From contig DVGT01000020.1 of assembly GCA_018712555.1 (NCBI GenBank), forward strand, positions 1-37,013: 37,013 nucleotides of DNA, in the 5' to 3' direction. The stretch's first letter is position 1. Each line of letters begins with the position of its first letter. The notes beneath the pieces are model-generated. The model searched no databases and had not been told where the DNA came from. It was given only the letters and a program-made list of their open reading frames with translations. Below are positions 22,791 to 30,768 of the stretch, piece by piece. Both the position numbers and the translations under genes were made by a program. Source of the DNA: Faecimorpha stercoravium. GTDB taxonomy: Bacteria; Bacillota; Clostridia; Lachnospirales; Bianqueaceae.

Positions 22791-24062
22791 ATGAATTCAA
22801 TCTACAATCCTTTGAAACTCTCAGTCTACAGACATTTATTTCGGGATAAAAAAGTATTGATCATTGGCGGCGGAGCGGTCGGTTCCTATGTCGGTGAGAA
22901 TGTCACTAAGATGGGATCCAGCGTCAGTCTGGCCGATTTTGACACATTCACATTAGAAAATGCCGCGAAGCACAGTGGAATTGTCCGGACCCCAGAGGAC
23001 GCAGGAAAGAATAAGGCGGTCTGTGTAGCGGAACGTGTACGCCCGCTCTTAGAGGAAGGATGCATCTCACATGGGGTGGATACGGATCTGTGCATGCTGG
23101 GTCCAGAAGTGATTGCCGCCTATGATGTAGTGATCCTATGCGTGGATAATTTTGCGGCCAAAGCATTGTTTAACGAGCTCTATATGGCGATTCCGGCGGA
23201 GCGCAGACCGATTGTGATCATGGATGGGACGCATGATGAGATGGCGCAGAGCGTCATCCTGGATGGAAAAGATTTCTGCGTGCGCTGCCTTTTGGACGAG
23301 AAGTGGCTGAAAGATGGCGCGGTACGTACATCCTGCAGCGGTCCGCAGATTCGTGAGATTGACGGGGAACCCGAAATCGTCCGCACATCTGGGCTTGCGA
23401 GTTCCATCGCGGCTAGTCTCTCCGCGGAACAATACCGAGCCGCCGTAATTGGGGCAGAAGGGGTCATGAACAGCCGGATTACCTATACGGCATATCCGCA
23501 TCTGGAGCTCAGCGTTTCGCATCCGATGCGAAAGAGAGACTGTCCCGGCTGTCAGATCAAGCCGCCTGACATGATCTATCCTCTCTCTGGCAGTGTGTTG
23601 AATCTGACGCTGGATGGGGCCTTGAAACAGATTCAGGAGATTCTGGGGACAGAGGAGTTTGAGGTGGCAGTACATGCACTTTATTATAAGAATGTCGTCT
23701 ATTCCGGCTTCATTGTCACGGACGTGTGTCATGCTTGCGGGCGCCCGATTTCTGTCATGAAACATGAAGGCCGGACTTTCCTGGAAGACCTGCGGTGTGC
23801 TCCCTGCAAGGAAGAGGGAAAGCACGCGCGGTATGACGTGGATTTCCCACCAGGAACCGTGGAGCACGCATTCACGATGCATAGCATGCCGGCACTCAAG
23901 GCGATGACACTATTTGACCTGGGATATCCACTGGGCGCGCATATTCGTGTGATTCAGCGGAATGGCGCATTGGATTTCCTGGATGAAGGAAAGATTACCA
24001 CATCGGTTTTCACCTGTATGGACGACCCAGCTCAGTTCTACAGTGTAGAAAAGCTGCGATAA
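22791..24062 (+). CDS. ThiF/MoeB-type E1 activating enzyme with C-terminal zinc module
   Basis: The 423 residues begin with an adenylating Rossmann domain: VLIIGGGAVGSYVGE (23-37) and LADFDTFTLENAAKH (48-61), the ThiF signature with the Asp that contacts ATP. C163/C166 (CVRC) and C251/C254 (CPGC) fit the MoeB/ThiF zinc site. C182 (RTSCSG), before GLASSIAASLSAEQ, is the best candidate for the thioester Cys. A C-terminal extension from about residue 300 adds CHAC and CAPC, so a second zinc module. Such enzymes adenylate the C-terminus of a ubiquitin-like protein and pass it to an E2 or sulfur acceptor. The E2 gene follows after 10 bp, so conjugation rather than sulfur transfer is favoured. Confidence 0.9.
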   Translation: MNSIYNPLKLSVYRHLFRDKKVLIIGGGAVGSYVGENVTKMGSSVSLADFDTFTLENAAKHSGIVRTPEDAGKNKAVCVAERVRPLLEEGCISHGVDTDLCMLGPEVIAAYDVVILCVDNFAAKALFNELYMAIPAERRPIVIMDGTHDEMAQSVILDGKDFCVRCLLDEKWLKDGAVRTSCSGPQIREIDGEPEIVRTSGLASSIAASLSAEQYRAAVIGAEGVMNSRITYTAYPHLELSVSHPMRKRDCPGCQIKPPDMIYPLSGSVLNLTLDGALKQIQEILGTEEFEVAVHALYYKNVVYSGFIVTDVCHACGRPISVMKHEGRTFLEDLRCAPCKEEGKHARYDVDFPPGTVEHAFTMHSMPALKAMTLFDLGYPLGAHIRVIQRNGALDFLDEGKITTSVFTCMDDPAQFYSVEKLR

Positions 24063-24072
24063 GGAGGATACT

Positions 24073-24705
24073 ATGAGTTACAGCGCAACCTATATTGACG
24101 AGAAAGGCCGTTCTCAGACGGTAACGATCAGTGATGACGAGTCCCAGGAGGCTCTTCGCAATGACTACCAGGCCCTGATGAAAAAGTATAATCCCAAGTA
24201 TGTCACGATCGAAAGATGCAGAGCAGAAGCGGGAGAGGAACTGCATCTGCGGATCACGGTGAAAGCTCCCACGCACTATTTATCGGACGCTAAGGATACG
24301 GCGCCCAAGTCCTGTTCCTCGATGAGTGTGGATGTCGTCGCATATCTCGGGTATCCGCTGAAGGGCGTCAGAGCCTCTTACGCACCCAATCATTATCTGG
24401 CCAGTCCGAATGTATTTCGTTCAGGAGCGGCTTGCATCGATAACTGGATTATTTTCACCAGTTCGCTGCTGACTGTCGCGGAGAAACTGATCATGGACAT
24501 GATTCATAATCCAGTAGTCACCCGGTATGAGTCTATGGCGAACCCCTATATGGAAGATTGGCATCGGGCACATGTAGCGAGCGGCGCGTTTCCGACGATC
24601 ACCCCGCGGCTGGTCTACGCGCCGGATACACCGCTGCCGCAGAGAAGAAGCAGAACAGTAGAAAAAACCACGACTCGTTCATTACCCAGAAGGAGGGATC
24701 GTTGA
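24073..24705 (+). CDS. E2 (UBC-fold) ubiquitin-conjugating enzyme-like protein
   Basis: The 210-residue protein carries the UBC core. DVVAYLGYPLKGVRASY corresponds to the YPxxxP strand region, ASPNVFRSGAACIDNW to the HPNV...GxxCLxxW active-site segment, and helices SSLLTVAEKLIMDMIHNPV and MANPYMEDWHRA follow. C121 is the predicted thioester Cys. The usual His-Pro-Asn is Ser-Pro-Asn, so the catalytic Asn is kept. The N-terminal 80 residues include a beta strand set (LHLRITVKAP), and the last 25 residues are Arg-rich. The start follows AAGGAGGA. The next gene begins 1 base after its stop and has its ribosome binding site inside this gene, so translation is coupled. Confidence 0.85.
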   Translation: MSYSATYIDEKGRSQTVTISDDESQEALRNDYQALMKKYNPKYVTIERCRAEAGEELHLRITVKAPTHYLSDAKDTAPKSCSSMSVDVVAYLGYPLKGVRASYAPNHYLASPNVFRSGAACIDNWIIFTSSLLTVAEKLIMDMIHNPVVTRYESMANPYMEDWHRAHVASGAFPTITPRLVYAPDTPLPQRRSRTVEKTTTRSLPRRRDR

Positions 24706-24706
24706 T

Positions 24707-25567
24707 ATGGAAAAGAAAAAACAGGACGTACCCGTCAGGATGCCGCCGCGCAGAGTGGAGCCGCCCCGGATGTTTCCGGTGCTGAACCCGGATAGAATCA
24801 TGGCGATCATTGAAGCACAGTGCGGCGATGTACATATTGCGAAACGATATGGCGAGGGCGCCAATAAAGTCTTCATTCTGCCAGAGGCTTATGAGGAGTT
24901 CTGCGGAATTGTCAGTTACGGCAGACGATCCCCCATGAACCGGCTGGAACAGAAGTATGCCGGGTATGGTCATTTCTTTGTGGATGATAGGGGCAGAGCG
25001 CAGATCGTCATTTCCCACTTTATTCAGATTCCGACGATGAACCGAGGCAGCGTTTCTGCTGAAAATCTGGGCCCGAATGGCGAAGCGAATCCGGGTCTTG
25101 ACTTCTTGGCCTATTATCGGGAGGAATTCATGCAGCACGAGAAGGAATGCAATACGGACTCATACGGGAAGACCGTGGATCCATTTCTCAAACGATATGG
25201 TTCCAGCGAATTTGTATTGGAGGGGCATACCCATCCGGATCTGGGTGTATTCTGGTCCCGAACCGATCGCGTAAGCGGCGCCGCACGGGCGGCGACGGCG
25301 CCCATCTGTATCTTTGTCTGCGATCCGATTCGCCGACAGATGCTCGGATGCGTGGGCAAGGACTTCGCACCGGCACAGATCATCGTATACGAGCGCCAGA
25401 AAGGAAATCTCAGCAAAAATTCGTTGGGCAATGAGCTGATGAACATGTTGTGGGAATGGTTGGAACAAAAAAACGCACAGGGAGAGCTGCATTGCAAAAA
25501 CCATTTGGGGGGCCGAACCAGCTTGAAAATTAAATTGGTGTTGGATGAGAAGGGACAGAAAAAATGA
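24707..25567 (+). CDS. JAMM/MPN-family metalloprotease (deubiquitinase-like)
   Basis: The JAMM zinc motif is complete: H174 and H176 in EGHTHPD, then S184 and D187 (HxHP-x6-SxxD). The upstream Glu is in EEFCGIVSYG (E63/E64), matching the EvcG-L-G element of the family. The 286-residue length reflects an N-terminal 50-residue extension and a C-terminal tail rich in Asn/Lys. Such enzymes cut bonds after ubiquitin-like C-termini, either maturing the precursor or removing it from targets. The position between E2 and a transglutaminase-fold protein fits an isopeptidase role. Its last 4 bases overlap the next gene (ATGA). Confidence 0.92.
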   Translation: MEKKKQDVPVRMPPRRVEPPRMFPVLNPDRIMAIIEAQCGDVHIAKRYGEGANKVFILPEAYEEFCGIVSYGRRSPMNRLEQKYAGYGHFFVDDRGRAQIVISHFIQIPTMNRGSVSAENLGPNGEANPGLDFLAYYREEFMQHEKECNTDSYGKTVDPFLKRYGSSEFVLEGHTHPDLGVFWSRTDRVSGAARAATAPICIFVCDPIRRQMLGCVGKDFAPAQIIVYERQKGNLSKNSLGNELMNMLWEWLEQKNAQGELHCKNHLGGRTSLKIKLVLDEKGQKK

Positions 25568-26406
25568 GAACGAAAGCGCCGAGAAACCAGGGCCAATACT
25601 ACTATAGAGATCAGCTGAGTCTGCAGGGACAATGGATCTATGATGCCCTGGAAGCTCATTGCCGCCGGAAGGATTACCGCAATCAAATTCAATTTAGAAT
25701 GAAGCGGTTTGATACTTTTATGAAGGATATCAGCAGGGCCTATCAGGCCCTGCGGGACGATCATCCGGAATACTTTTACCTTGGAACCCAGTATAGAATT
25801 ACCATAAGAGGCCTCGAGGGTACCCTAGAATATCGACGCTTATATCATCCGGATATGATTGATCGAATCACGCTGCAACTGCGTAGGAGAATTTGTCAGC
25901 TTGTCCGGGGGACAGCTTATCACAATTTGGAAGAACAGGAGAGAATGGTTTATCAACGGATCGCCAAGATGCTTACCTACGATAATCAGCATGGTGATTG
26001 CGACCATAATGTGGTAGGGCCGATTCTTTACCGGAGTGGTGTGTGTGAGGGGTATAATGCTATGCTGCTGCTGTGTTTCCGAAGGTTAGGGATTCCCTGT
26101 GTGAAAGCATTCGGAAAGATGAGTGAAGAACGCGCGACTTGGCATTGTTGGACAAAGCTGTGGCTTGATGAACAGGAATATCATTGTGATGTCACCTGGG
26201 ATTCCGGCATATCCGGGCAGGTACCGTTCCAGTATTTTAACTTGAATGAGAAACAGATTCGTAAGGATCATATTTTGGCTTTTTTCGATGAGGAGGGAAA
26301 TTTATGTATCAATCCGTCATCCGAGATCCAGGAGGGCAGGACTGGATCCGAGTATACTCCTGTCCCTGCGATCTGCGCACAGCCGTTGTCAACGGGAGTA
26401 TTCTGA
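25564..26406 (+). CDS. Transglutaminase-fold Cys protease-like protein
   Basis: A 280-residue protein with a papain-like transglutaminase core: C161 (YRSGVCEGYNAMLLLC), H194 (TWHCWTKLWL) and D209 (YHCDVTWD) line up as Cys-His-Asp in the usual order and spacing. The N-terminal 125 residues are helical and basic and may bind substrate. Bacterial members are proteases, peptide-N-glycanases or cross-linking enzymes. Next to a JAMM peptidase, a second deconjugase/maturation protease for the ubiquitin-like proteins is plausible. The 3' end overlaps the SPFH gene by 103 bases in another frame. Confidence 0.85.
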   Translation: MRTKAPRNQGQYYYRDQLSLQGQWIYDALEAHCRRKDYRNQIQFRMKRFDTFMKDISRAYQALRDDHPEYFYLGTQYRITIRGLEGTLEYRRLYHPDMIDRITLQLRRRICQLVRGTAYHNLEEQERMVYQRIAKMLTYDNQHGDCDHNVVGPILYRSGVCEGYNAMLLLCFRRLGIPCVKAFGKMSEERATWHCWTKLWLDEQEYHCDVTWDSGISGQVPFQYFNLNEKQIRKDHILAFFDEEGNLCINPSSEIQEGRTGSEYTPVPAICAQPLSTGVF

Positions 26407-27290
26407 TTGTTCCGCCAGGGACAGTTGCTTTCGCGGCAGTGAATGGACGAGTATCCGATCCCTATACGCCTGGAAGATACAGGATCATGACAGGAGAAGA
26501 CCCATTCTTTGTACGTCTCCGTCATATCATGACACATGGGGATGCGGGAGTGACAGTGACCGTGTTTTTTATTTCTCCGGGTAAGGATAAATTCATGCAG
26601 GTAGGCAGCGGAGAAATTCCATTTACAGAATCGAGATTTCAGCTGACGATGAAGGCGCTTGCCTCTTGTACGATGACATTGTCCATTCAGAATCCCAAAC
26701 AGCTGTTAGAAAAAATGATCGGGGCGTATCACGCTGCTTTTACAGAAGATGACTTGGAACCCTGCATTAGACAATTAGTTTTGACACCGATTCGAGAAGA
26801 AATTTCCAAAAAATTGGGAACTCAGAATATGATGGCATGGAACAGTCAGCTGATGGAGATGAGTCGCCTGATCTTTCCCGCATTACAGCAGGAACTTCAA
26901 AGATACGGCCTGGATTTGCATCGATTTGCGCTTACGGGTATCTATGTGCCAGATCAGGAGATGGAACGTCTGCGGGAGCTGGAAAGACAGTACGCGGAGG
27001 GCAAAACCAGAACCGATCTGGAACTGGATCATTTGCAGAGAGTATGGCGTGGGAATTTAGACCAGAGAACGATAGCGGAGATGTTGACAGGAATCTCTGC
27101 GAATAGAGGGCAAACGGCAGAAAATTCAGGGGGCGGCGTGGCTGCGATGATGATGCAGACAATGCTGTTATCCGAACTTCTGCCAGAATTACAAAGGAAT
27201 TGGCGACGTATGATGAATGACAATCATGACGGAGAGGATTCTTCCGAGGGACAGCCTCGTCCTCCGTCGATGCCGCCAAGAAACCGGTAA
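26304..27290 (+). CDS. SPFH/Band-7 domain protein
   Basis: The 328 residues resemble the bacterial SPFH proteins of the YdjI/virion-core-protein type: beta-rich N-terminal part (SILIVPPGTVAFAAVNGRVSDPYTPGRY split over two strands), MTVTVFF-like strands, then the SPFH domain and a long helix (about 205-245, RLRELERQYAEGKTR). A Gly/Met-rich and acidic Pro-rich tail follows. SPFH proteins oligomerise at membranes as scaffolds. The ATG at 26304 has an excellent GAGGAGGG site inside the transglutaminase-fold gene, so the long overlap appears real. It may anchor the conjugation machinery at the membrane. Confidence 0.8.
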   Translation: MYQSVIRDPGGQDWIRVYSCPCDLRTAVVNGSILIVPPGTVAFAAVNGRVSDPYTPGRYRIMTGEDPFFVRLRHIMTHGDAGVTVTVFFISPGKDKFMQVGSGEIPFTESRFQLTMKALASCTMTLSIQNPKQLLEKMIGAYHAAFTEDDLEPCIRQLVLTPIREEISKKLGTQNMMAWNSQLMEMSRLIFPALQQELQRYGLDLHRFALTGIYVPDQEMERLRELERQYAEGKTRTDLELDHLQRVWRGNLDQRTIAEMLTGISANRGQTAENSGGGVAAMMMQTMLLSELLPELQRNWRRMMNDNHDGEDSSEGQPRPPSMPPRNR

Positions 27291-27303
27291 AGGAGGTTTT
27301 GGA

Positions 27304-27975
27304 ATGGCTTGGATGTGTCCACAGTGCGGAAGTTTGTCTAGCCATTATAATCGGGAACGAATGAGATATGAATGTGATGGATGCGGTACGCCTGTGATGG
27401 AGGAATGGCAGGAAGAGCGGCAGCTGCGATATCATCGAACAATGTTTCAGGCAAAGGATCATTTGCGTGCAGGAAATTGGAGACAGGTATTAAGTATGCT
27501 GGGACCATTGGCAGAACAAAATCCAACGGATAAGAGGCTGTATCAGATGATGATTCGGGCGGCTACACAGGATTATCAGGATATGCGTATGAAGGAAATG
27601 GGGATTCGCAGTACGGCTTCCTGGGCCTGGGAGAAGCTTAAGCGGCTGCATGGACTGGAGGAGCGGCTGATTCGATACGGACAAAGAAGCTACCAGGCCT
27701 ACATGGAACGTCTTAAAAAAAGACGAAATCATATTTTGATATGGTGTGCGATCTTTGGAGTTTGTTTTCTGCTGTTTCCTTATATTTTGAATCAGGATCA
27801 TGTGGAAGAAGGCATGTTTCTGCTTGTCTTATGGGGGATTTCCATCTATCGAATCATTACGCTGCAGCCGCTTACGTTGCTGCAAATATGGCCGACAAAA
27901 CCGCCGGCGCCGACGGATAATCCGTTTGCAAGAGAAGAGTTGAAAGATGTTCGGCTCTTTTTTAGCAGAAATTAA
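27304..27975 (+). CDS. Zinc-ribbon membrane protein with helical repeat segment
   Basis: The 223 residues from the ATG after AAAGGAGGT contain an N-terminal zinc ribbon (C5, C8, C24, C27: CPQCG and CDGCG), a TPR-like helical part (about 45-95), an amphipathic region and two membrane helices (about 143-162 and 170-189). A short cytoplasmic tail follows. It is the last clear gene of the ubiquitin-like operon. Co-occurrence of SPFH and zinc-ribbon membrane proteins is common in bacteria and suggests a shared membrane complex. Confidence 0.75.
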   Translation: MAWMCPQCGSLSSHYNRERMRYECDGCGTPVMEEWQEERQLRYHRTMFQAKDHLRAGNWRQVLSMLGPLAEQNPTDKRLYQMMIRAATQDYQDMRMKEMGIRSTASWAWEKLKRLHGLEERLIRYGQRSYQAYMERLKKRRNHILIWCAIFGVCFLLFPYILNQDHVEEGMFLLVLWGISIYRIITLQPLTLLQIWPTKPPAPTDNPFAREELKDVRLFFSRN

Positions 27976-28036
27976 AGAAGAAATTACAAAAGGATCTGGA
28001 AAATCGAACAGGATACAGGCTATTTTACAGAAGTAG
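27947..28036 (+). CDS. Possible 29-codon peptide overlapping the end of the zinc-ribbon gene
   Basis: ATG at 27947, following GAAGAGTTGAAAG, reads MFGSFLAEIKEEITKGSG and stops at TAG 28034. In the next frame coding-like sequence continues (VVLGLYESVGGR) to a TGA just before the terminator, so a one-base frameshift may have split a peptide of about 41 residues. No family is recognised and it may be chance. Confidence 0.25.
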   Translation: MFGSFLAEIKEEITKGSGKSNRIQAILQK

Positions 28037-28062
28037 TGCTGGGTCTCTATGAGAGTGTAGGA

Positions 28063-28102
28063 GGACGGTGAAAAATGCATCCCCATTTTTTACCGTCCTT
28101 TT
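28063..28102 (+). terminator. Terminator of the ubiquitin-like operon
   Basis: GGACGGTGAAAAATG (28063-28077) pairs along its whole length with CATTTTTTACCGTCC (28084-28098), one G-T wobble, six-base loop, followed by TTTT. It closes the transcript that starts upstream of the ubiquitin-like genes. Confidence 0.9.
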
Positions 28103-28169
28103 AGTTGAGAGGGGAGAATTTATACGCGATAAAAAATAAGATTTAGATTTGTTTAGGTTCCTTTTATGA

Positions 28170-28199
28170 TTCATTCAGGATCCCGTGTTAACCTATAAT
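28170..28199 (+). promoter_or_regulatory. Probable promoter of the lipoprotein gene
   Basis: TATAAT at 28194-28199 is preceded by a weak -35 (TTCATT, 28170-28175) with an 18-base spacer. The lipoprotein start lies about 60 bases downstream. Confidence 0.45.
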
Positions 28200-28258
28200 C
28201 ACAGAAGCAAATTACTTCAGTGAATAGCTTCTGAAATAAAAAAGGAAAGGTGATTTCT

Positions 28259-28612
28259 ATGAAACGATTTTTGAAACGCGGAATGGTGATTTGCATGGTG
28301 GCCGTTCTGGCCCTCTCACTGGTGGCTTGTTCGGGGTCGAAGAAAACGACGACAACACATTCCAACTCTCGGACACAGACGCAGAGCAATTCCAGCACAT
28401 CGAAGAACAACAGTTCTTCCACAAACAACAGTTCCTCCAAGAACAATAGTTCCTCCAAGAACAACAGCTCTTCCAAGAACAACAGCTCTTCTAAGAACAA
28501 CAGTTCTTCGAAGAATCCAAGCTCCTCGTCGAGCAATCATTCCTCCCAGAATCAAAATTCTTCGACGAGCAGCAATTCCTCTGCAAGCACAAATTCATCA
28601 AAGGGGAATTAA
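28259..28612 (+). CDS. Ser/Asn-repeat lipoprotein
   Basis: The 117 residues have a type II signal peptide: basic KRFLKRG, hydrophobic core MVICMVAVLALSL, lipobox LVAC followed by Ser. The rest is almost only Ser, Asn, Thr, Lys and Gln, including six tandem 6-residue units of the type KNNSSS. It should be an extracellular, unstructured, membrane-tethered tail, possibly a spacer or cell-wall-spanning anchor. The ATG at 28259 follows AAAGGAAAGGTG. It precedes the response-regulator gene, but that gene has its own promoter. Confidence 0.8.
   Translation: MKRFLKRGMVICMVAVLALSLVACSGSKKTTTTHSNSRTQTQSNSSTSKNNSSSTNNSSSKNNSSSKNNSSSKNNSSSKNNSSSKNPSSSSSNHSSQNQNSSTSSNSSASTNSSKGN
28403..28510 (+). repeat. 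Six 18-bp tandem units inside the lipoprotein gene
   Basis: Units of the form AAGAACAACAGTTCTTCC run from 28403 to 28510 with a few substitutions. They keep the frame and encode the KNNSSS array. The near-identity makes the copy number prone to slippage. Confidence 0.85.
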
Positions 28613-28634
28613 TCATCGAATGGCAGCAGGTCTC

Positions 28635-28664
28635 TTGCATGGAGGCCTGCTGTCGTGCTATAAT
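28635..28664 (+). promoter_or_regulatory. Promoter of the two-component system
   Basis: TTGCAT (28635-28640), an 18-base spacer and TATAAT (28659-28664) preceded by TG. It overlaps a GGCAGCAGG/CCTGCTGTC hairpin (28622-28653) that may also slow transcription from the lipoprotein gene. Confidence 0.6.
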
Positions 28665-28701
28665 CGGGTGGAATTTACTGAAATAGGGATGAGGTGACAA
28701 A

Positions 28702-29415
28702 ATGAGTACCGCCAATATCTTGATTGTAGAAGATGACAGCGATATCCGAGAAGGTGTGAGAATTCTTCTGGAGAGCGAAGGATATGGTGTGGAGGAGGCC
28801 GAAGATGGTTTCGCCGCGTTGAAACGGCTGTCGGAGAAAACCGATCTTGTCATTCTGGATGTGATGATGCCGGGAATCTCGGGGATTAAAACCTGCGAGG
28901 AGATTCGAAAAAGATCGTATGTCCCGATTTTGTTCCTGACGGCCAAGTCGCAGGAATCCGATAAGTTGATTGGCCTGATGGCAGGCGGGGACGATTATCT
29001 TTCCAAACCTTTTTCCTATGCAGAACTGCTGGGACGAGTCAAAGCATTGCTGCGCCGGTATCAGGTGTATCGAGGGAAAGAAACGACAGATCAGTTTCAG
29101 GACAGATATCTGGAGCTTGGAGGAATCAAGATCAACCTGGAATTTAACGAAGTATCTGTAGCCGGAAAGACAGTGGAGCTGTCCAATATCGAGTATAATA
29201 TTCTCTTACTGATGATGAAACATCCGCGCCGTATTTTCTCGGCACAGCAGTTATATGAAGCGGTCTGGGAGGAGCCCTATTTCTATAATTGCGGCAGCAC
29301 AGTCATGGTACATATCAGCAAACTGCGCGCTAAGATCGAAAAGGATGATCAAAAGCCGCGTCGAATTACGACGATTTGGGGAAAGGGGTATCGTTTTGAG
29401 CCGGTTTCAGAGTAG
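28702..29415 (+). CDS. OmpR/PhoB-family response regulator
   Basis: A 237-residue two-domain regulator. The receiver has acidic D11/D12 (VEDDSD), phospho-acceptor D53 (LVILDVMMPG), the switch Thr in LFLTAKS and Lys in YLSKPFSY. The C-terminal winged helix ends with the OmpR pattern VMVHISKLRAKI and TIWGKGYRFEP. The ATG follows GAGGTGA. It overlaps the kinase gene by 20 bases. Confidence 0.96.
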   Translation: MSTANILIVEDDSDIREGVRILLESEGYGVEEAEDGFAALKRLSEKTDLVILDVMMPGISGIKTCEEIRKRSYVPILFLTAKSQESDKLIGLMAGGDDYLSKPFSYAELLGRVKALLRRYQVYRGKETTDQFQDRYLELGGIKINLEFNEVSVAGKTVELSNIEYNILLLMMKHPRRIFSAQQLYEAVWEEPYFYNCGSTVMVHISKLRAKIEKDDQKPRRITTIWGKGYRFEPVSE

Positions 29416-30721
29416 AAAAAGCTCTATTTACAAAAGACTGGGCGTCTTGCTGTTCCTGGCGGCCATTCTGTCGGCGGCTTTTTTTGTGGTCTTGAATTCC
29501 GTAGGAGAATATGTGATATATCGGTATATCGCGAATACAGACTACCTGGAACAGGAAGATCAGAAAAGGATCGAAGAGCTGCAGAACTATGTGACAGAGA
29601 ACCAGGTCCTTGCCAGCGATTCAGAGGCGCTGACCCAATGGGTCAAAGAACAGGCGCTGGTTTCCATTCAGGTATACAGAGATGGTTATATCCTGTACGA
29701 TTCTCAATATCCGGAAGCCGATCTAGAAGATACAGCGGACAGCCGTTACGACTGGCAGCCCTTCTATACGCTGTACTTTGCGGATGGCAGCGCAGATGTC
29801 GTATTATATGGGTTTTATGATTATCAATTCTATAATTATGCGCTGATCGGAGAATTGATCTTGTCTTTCCTGTTATTTTTGGGGATTGTCATGCTGGGGA
29901 TTCGGCGAACCATTCATTATATCCGGAGACTGAGTCAGGAGATCAAGATCCTGGAAGGGGGAGATCTGGACTGTCCTATCACGATTGTAGGGGAAGATGA
30001 GCTGGCACAGCTGGCCACGGGACTGGATGCCATGCGGCAGTCCTTCCGCCAGCAGACAGAACAGGAGAAACAGCTGACGCTGGCCAATCAGAGAATGGTC
30101 ACAGAGATGTCCCATGATCTGCGCACTCCCCTGACCTCCATCATGCTGTATACGGAGATCCTGTTGAAAAACAAGTGCCGGGATGAGGCCCAAAGAATAT
30201 CCTATATCCAGAAAATCGATCAGAAGGCGAGACAGTTAAAGCAGTTATCGGATCATCTTTTTGAATATGCGCTGGTGACGGGGGAGACTGAAATCAAACT
30301 GGAAGGCCCGGTTCCGATCACGGCGGCATTTTACGATTTGCTGTCCGAGACGGTCTCCTATCTGGAGCAGCAGGGCTTTACCGTTCAATCGGATTTCCAG
30401 GGAGAAGCCTGTTATGTTCGGATCTTTCCGGATTATATCGCAAGAATTTTTGACAACCTGACCTCCAACGTCGTCAAGTATGCAGACCGAACGAATCCGG
30501 TACAGATTCAGTTGGTGCATACAGAACGCAGCGTGGGGATCCATATGAAGAATAAAAAAGGAAGCGTGGATGAAAGGACGGAAAGCAATAGAATCGGTCT
30601 CAAGAACATACGGACGATGATGGAGAAGATGGGAGGCCGGGCGGAAACGCAGCAGGATGCGCAGAATTTTGCGGTTGTGCTTTGGTTTCCCAAGGTGCTT
30701 GAGACGTATAAAATTAACTAG
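29396..30721 (+). CDS. Membrane sensor histidine kinase
   Basis: From a TTG at 29396 (after AAAGGGG, inside the regulator gene) the protein has 441 residues: membrane helix 16-34, an extracellular sensor (about 35-148) rich in Asp/Glu/Tyr, membrane helix 149-168, HAMP (170-222), dimerisation box EMSHDLRTPLTSIMLY with H240, and an ATPase domain with N-box FDNLTSNVVKYA. The DxGxG box is replaced by NKKGS, while GLKNIRTMM is kept. Such divergent G1 boxes occur in other kinases, so activity remains likely. No ABC transporter, the frequent partner of such systems, is adjacent; the downstream neighbour is the apbE relic. Confidence 0.92.
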   Translation: MSRFQSRKSSIYKRLGVLLFLAAILSAAFFVVLNSVGEYVIYRYIANTDYLEQEDQKRIEELQNYVTENQVLASDSEALTQWVKEQALVSIQVYRDGYILYDSQYPEADLEDTADSRYDWQPFYTLYFADGSADVVLYGFYDYQFYNYALIGELILSFLLFLGIVMLGIRRTIHYIRRLSQEIKILEGGDLDCPITIVGEDELAQLATGLDAMRQSFRQQTEQEKQLTLANQRMVTEMSHDLRTPLTSIMLYTEILLKNKCRDEAQRISYIQKIDQKARQLKQLSDHLFEYALVTGETEIKLEGPVPITAAFYDLLSETVSYLEQQGFTVQSDFQGEACYVRIFPDYIARIFDNLTSNVVKYADRTNPVQIQLVHTERSVGIHMKNKKGSVDERTESNRIGLKNIRTMMEKMGGRAETQQDAQNFAVVLWFPKVLETYKIN

Positions 30722-30768
30722 ACAGAATGCCCCGCACATGATATCCTTTACAGGAGGAGGTACAGCCT

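Noticed and set aside
22791..24062. Plain ThiF/MoeB for thiamine or molybdopterin synthesis
   Set aside because: The neighbours are E2, JAMM and ubiquitin-like genes, and the protein has an extra C-terminal Cys-rich module; no thi or moa genes are present.
28403..28510. CRISPR-like array
   Set aside because: The 18-bp units are contiguous, in frame and encode a Ser/Asn repeat; there are no spacers or cas genes.
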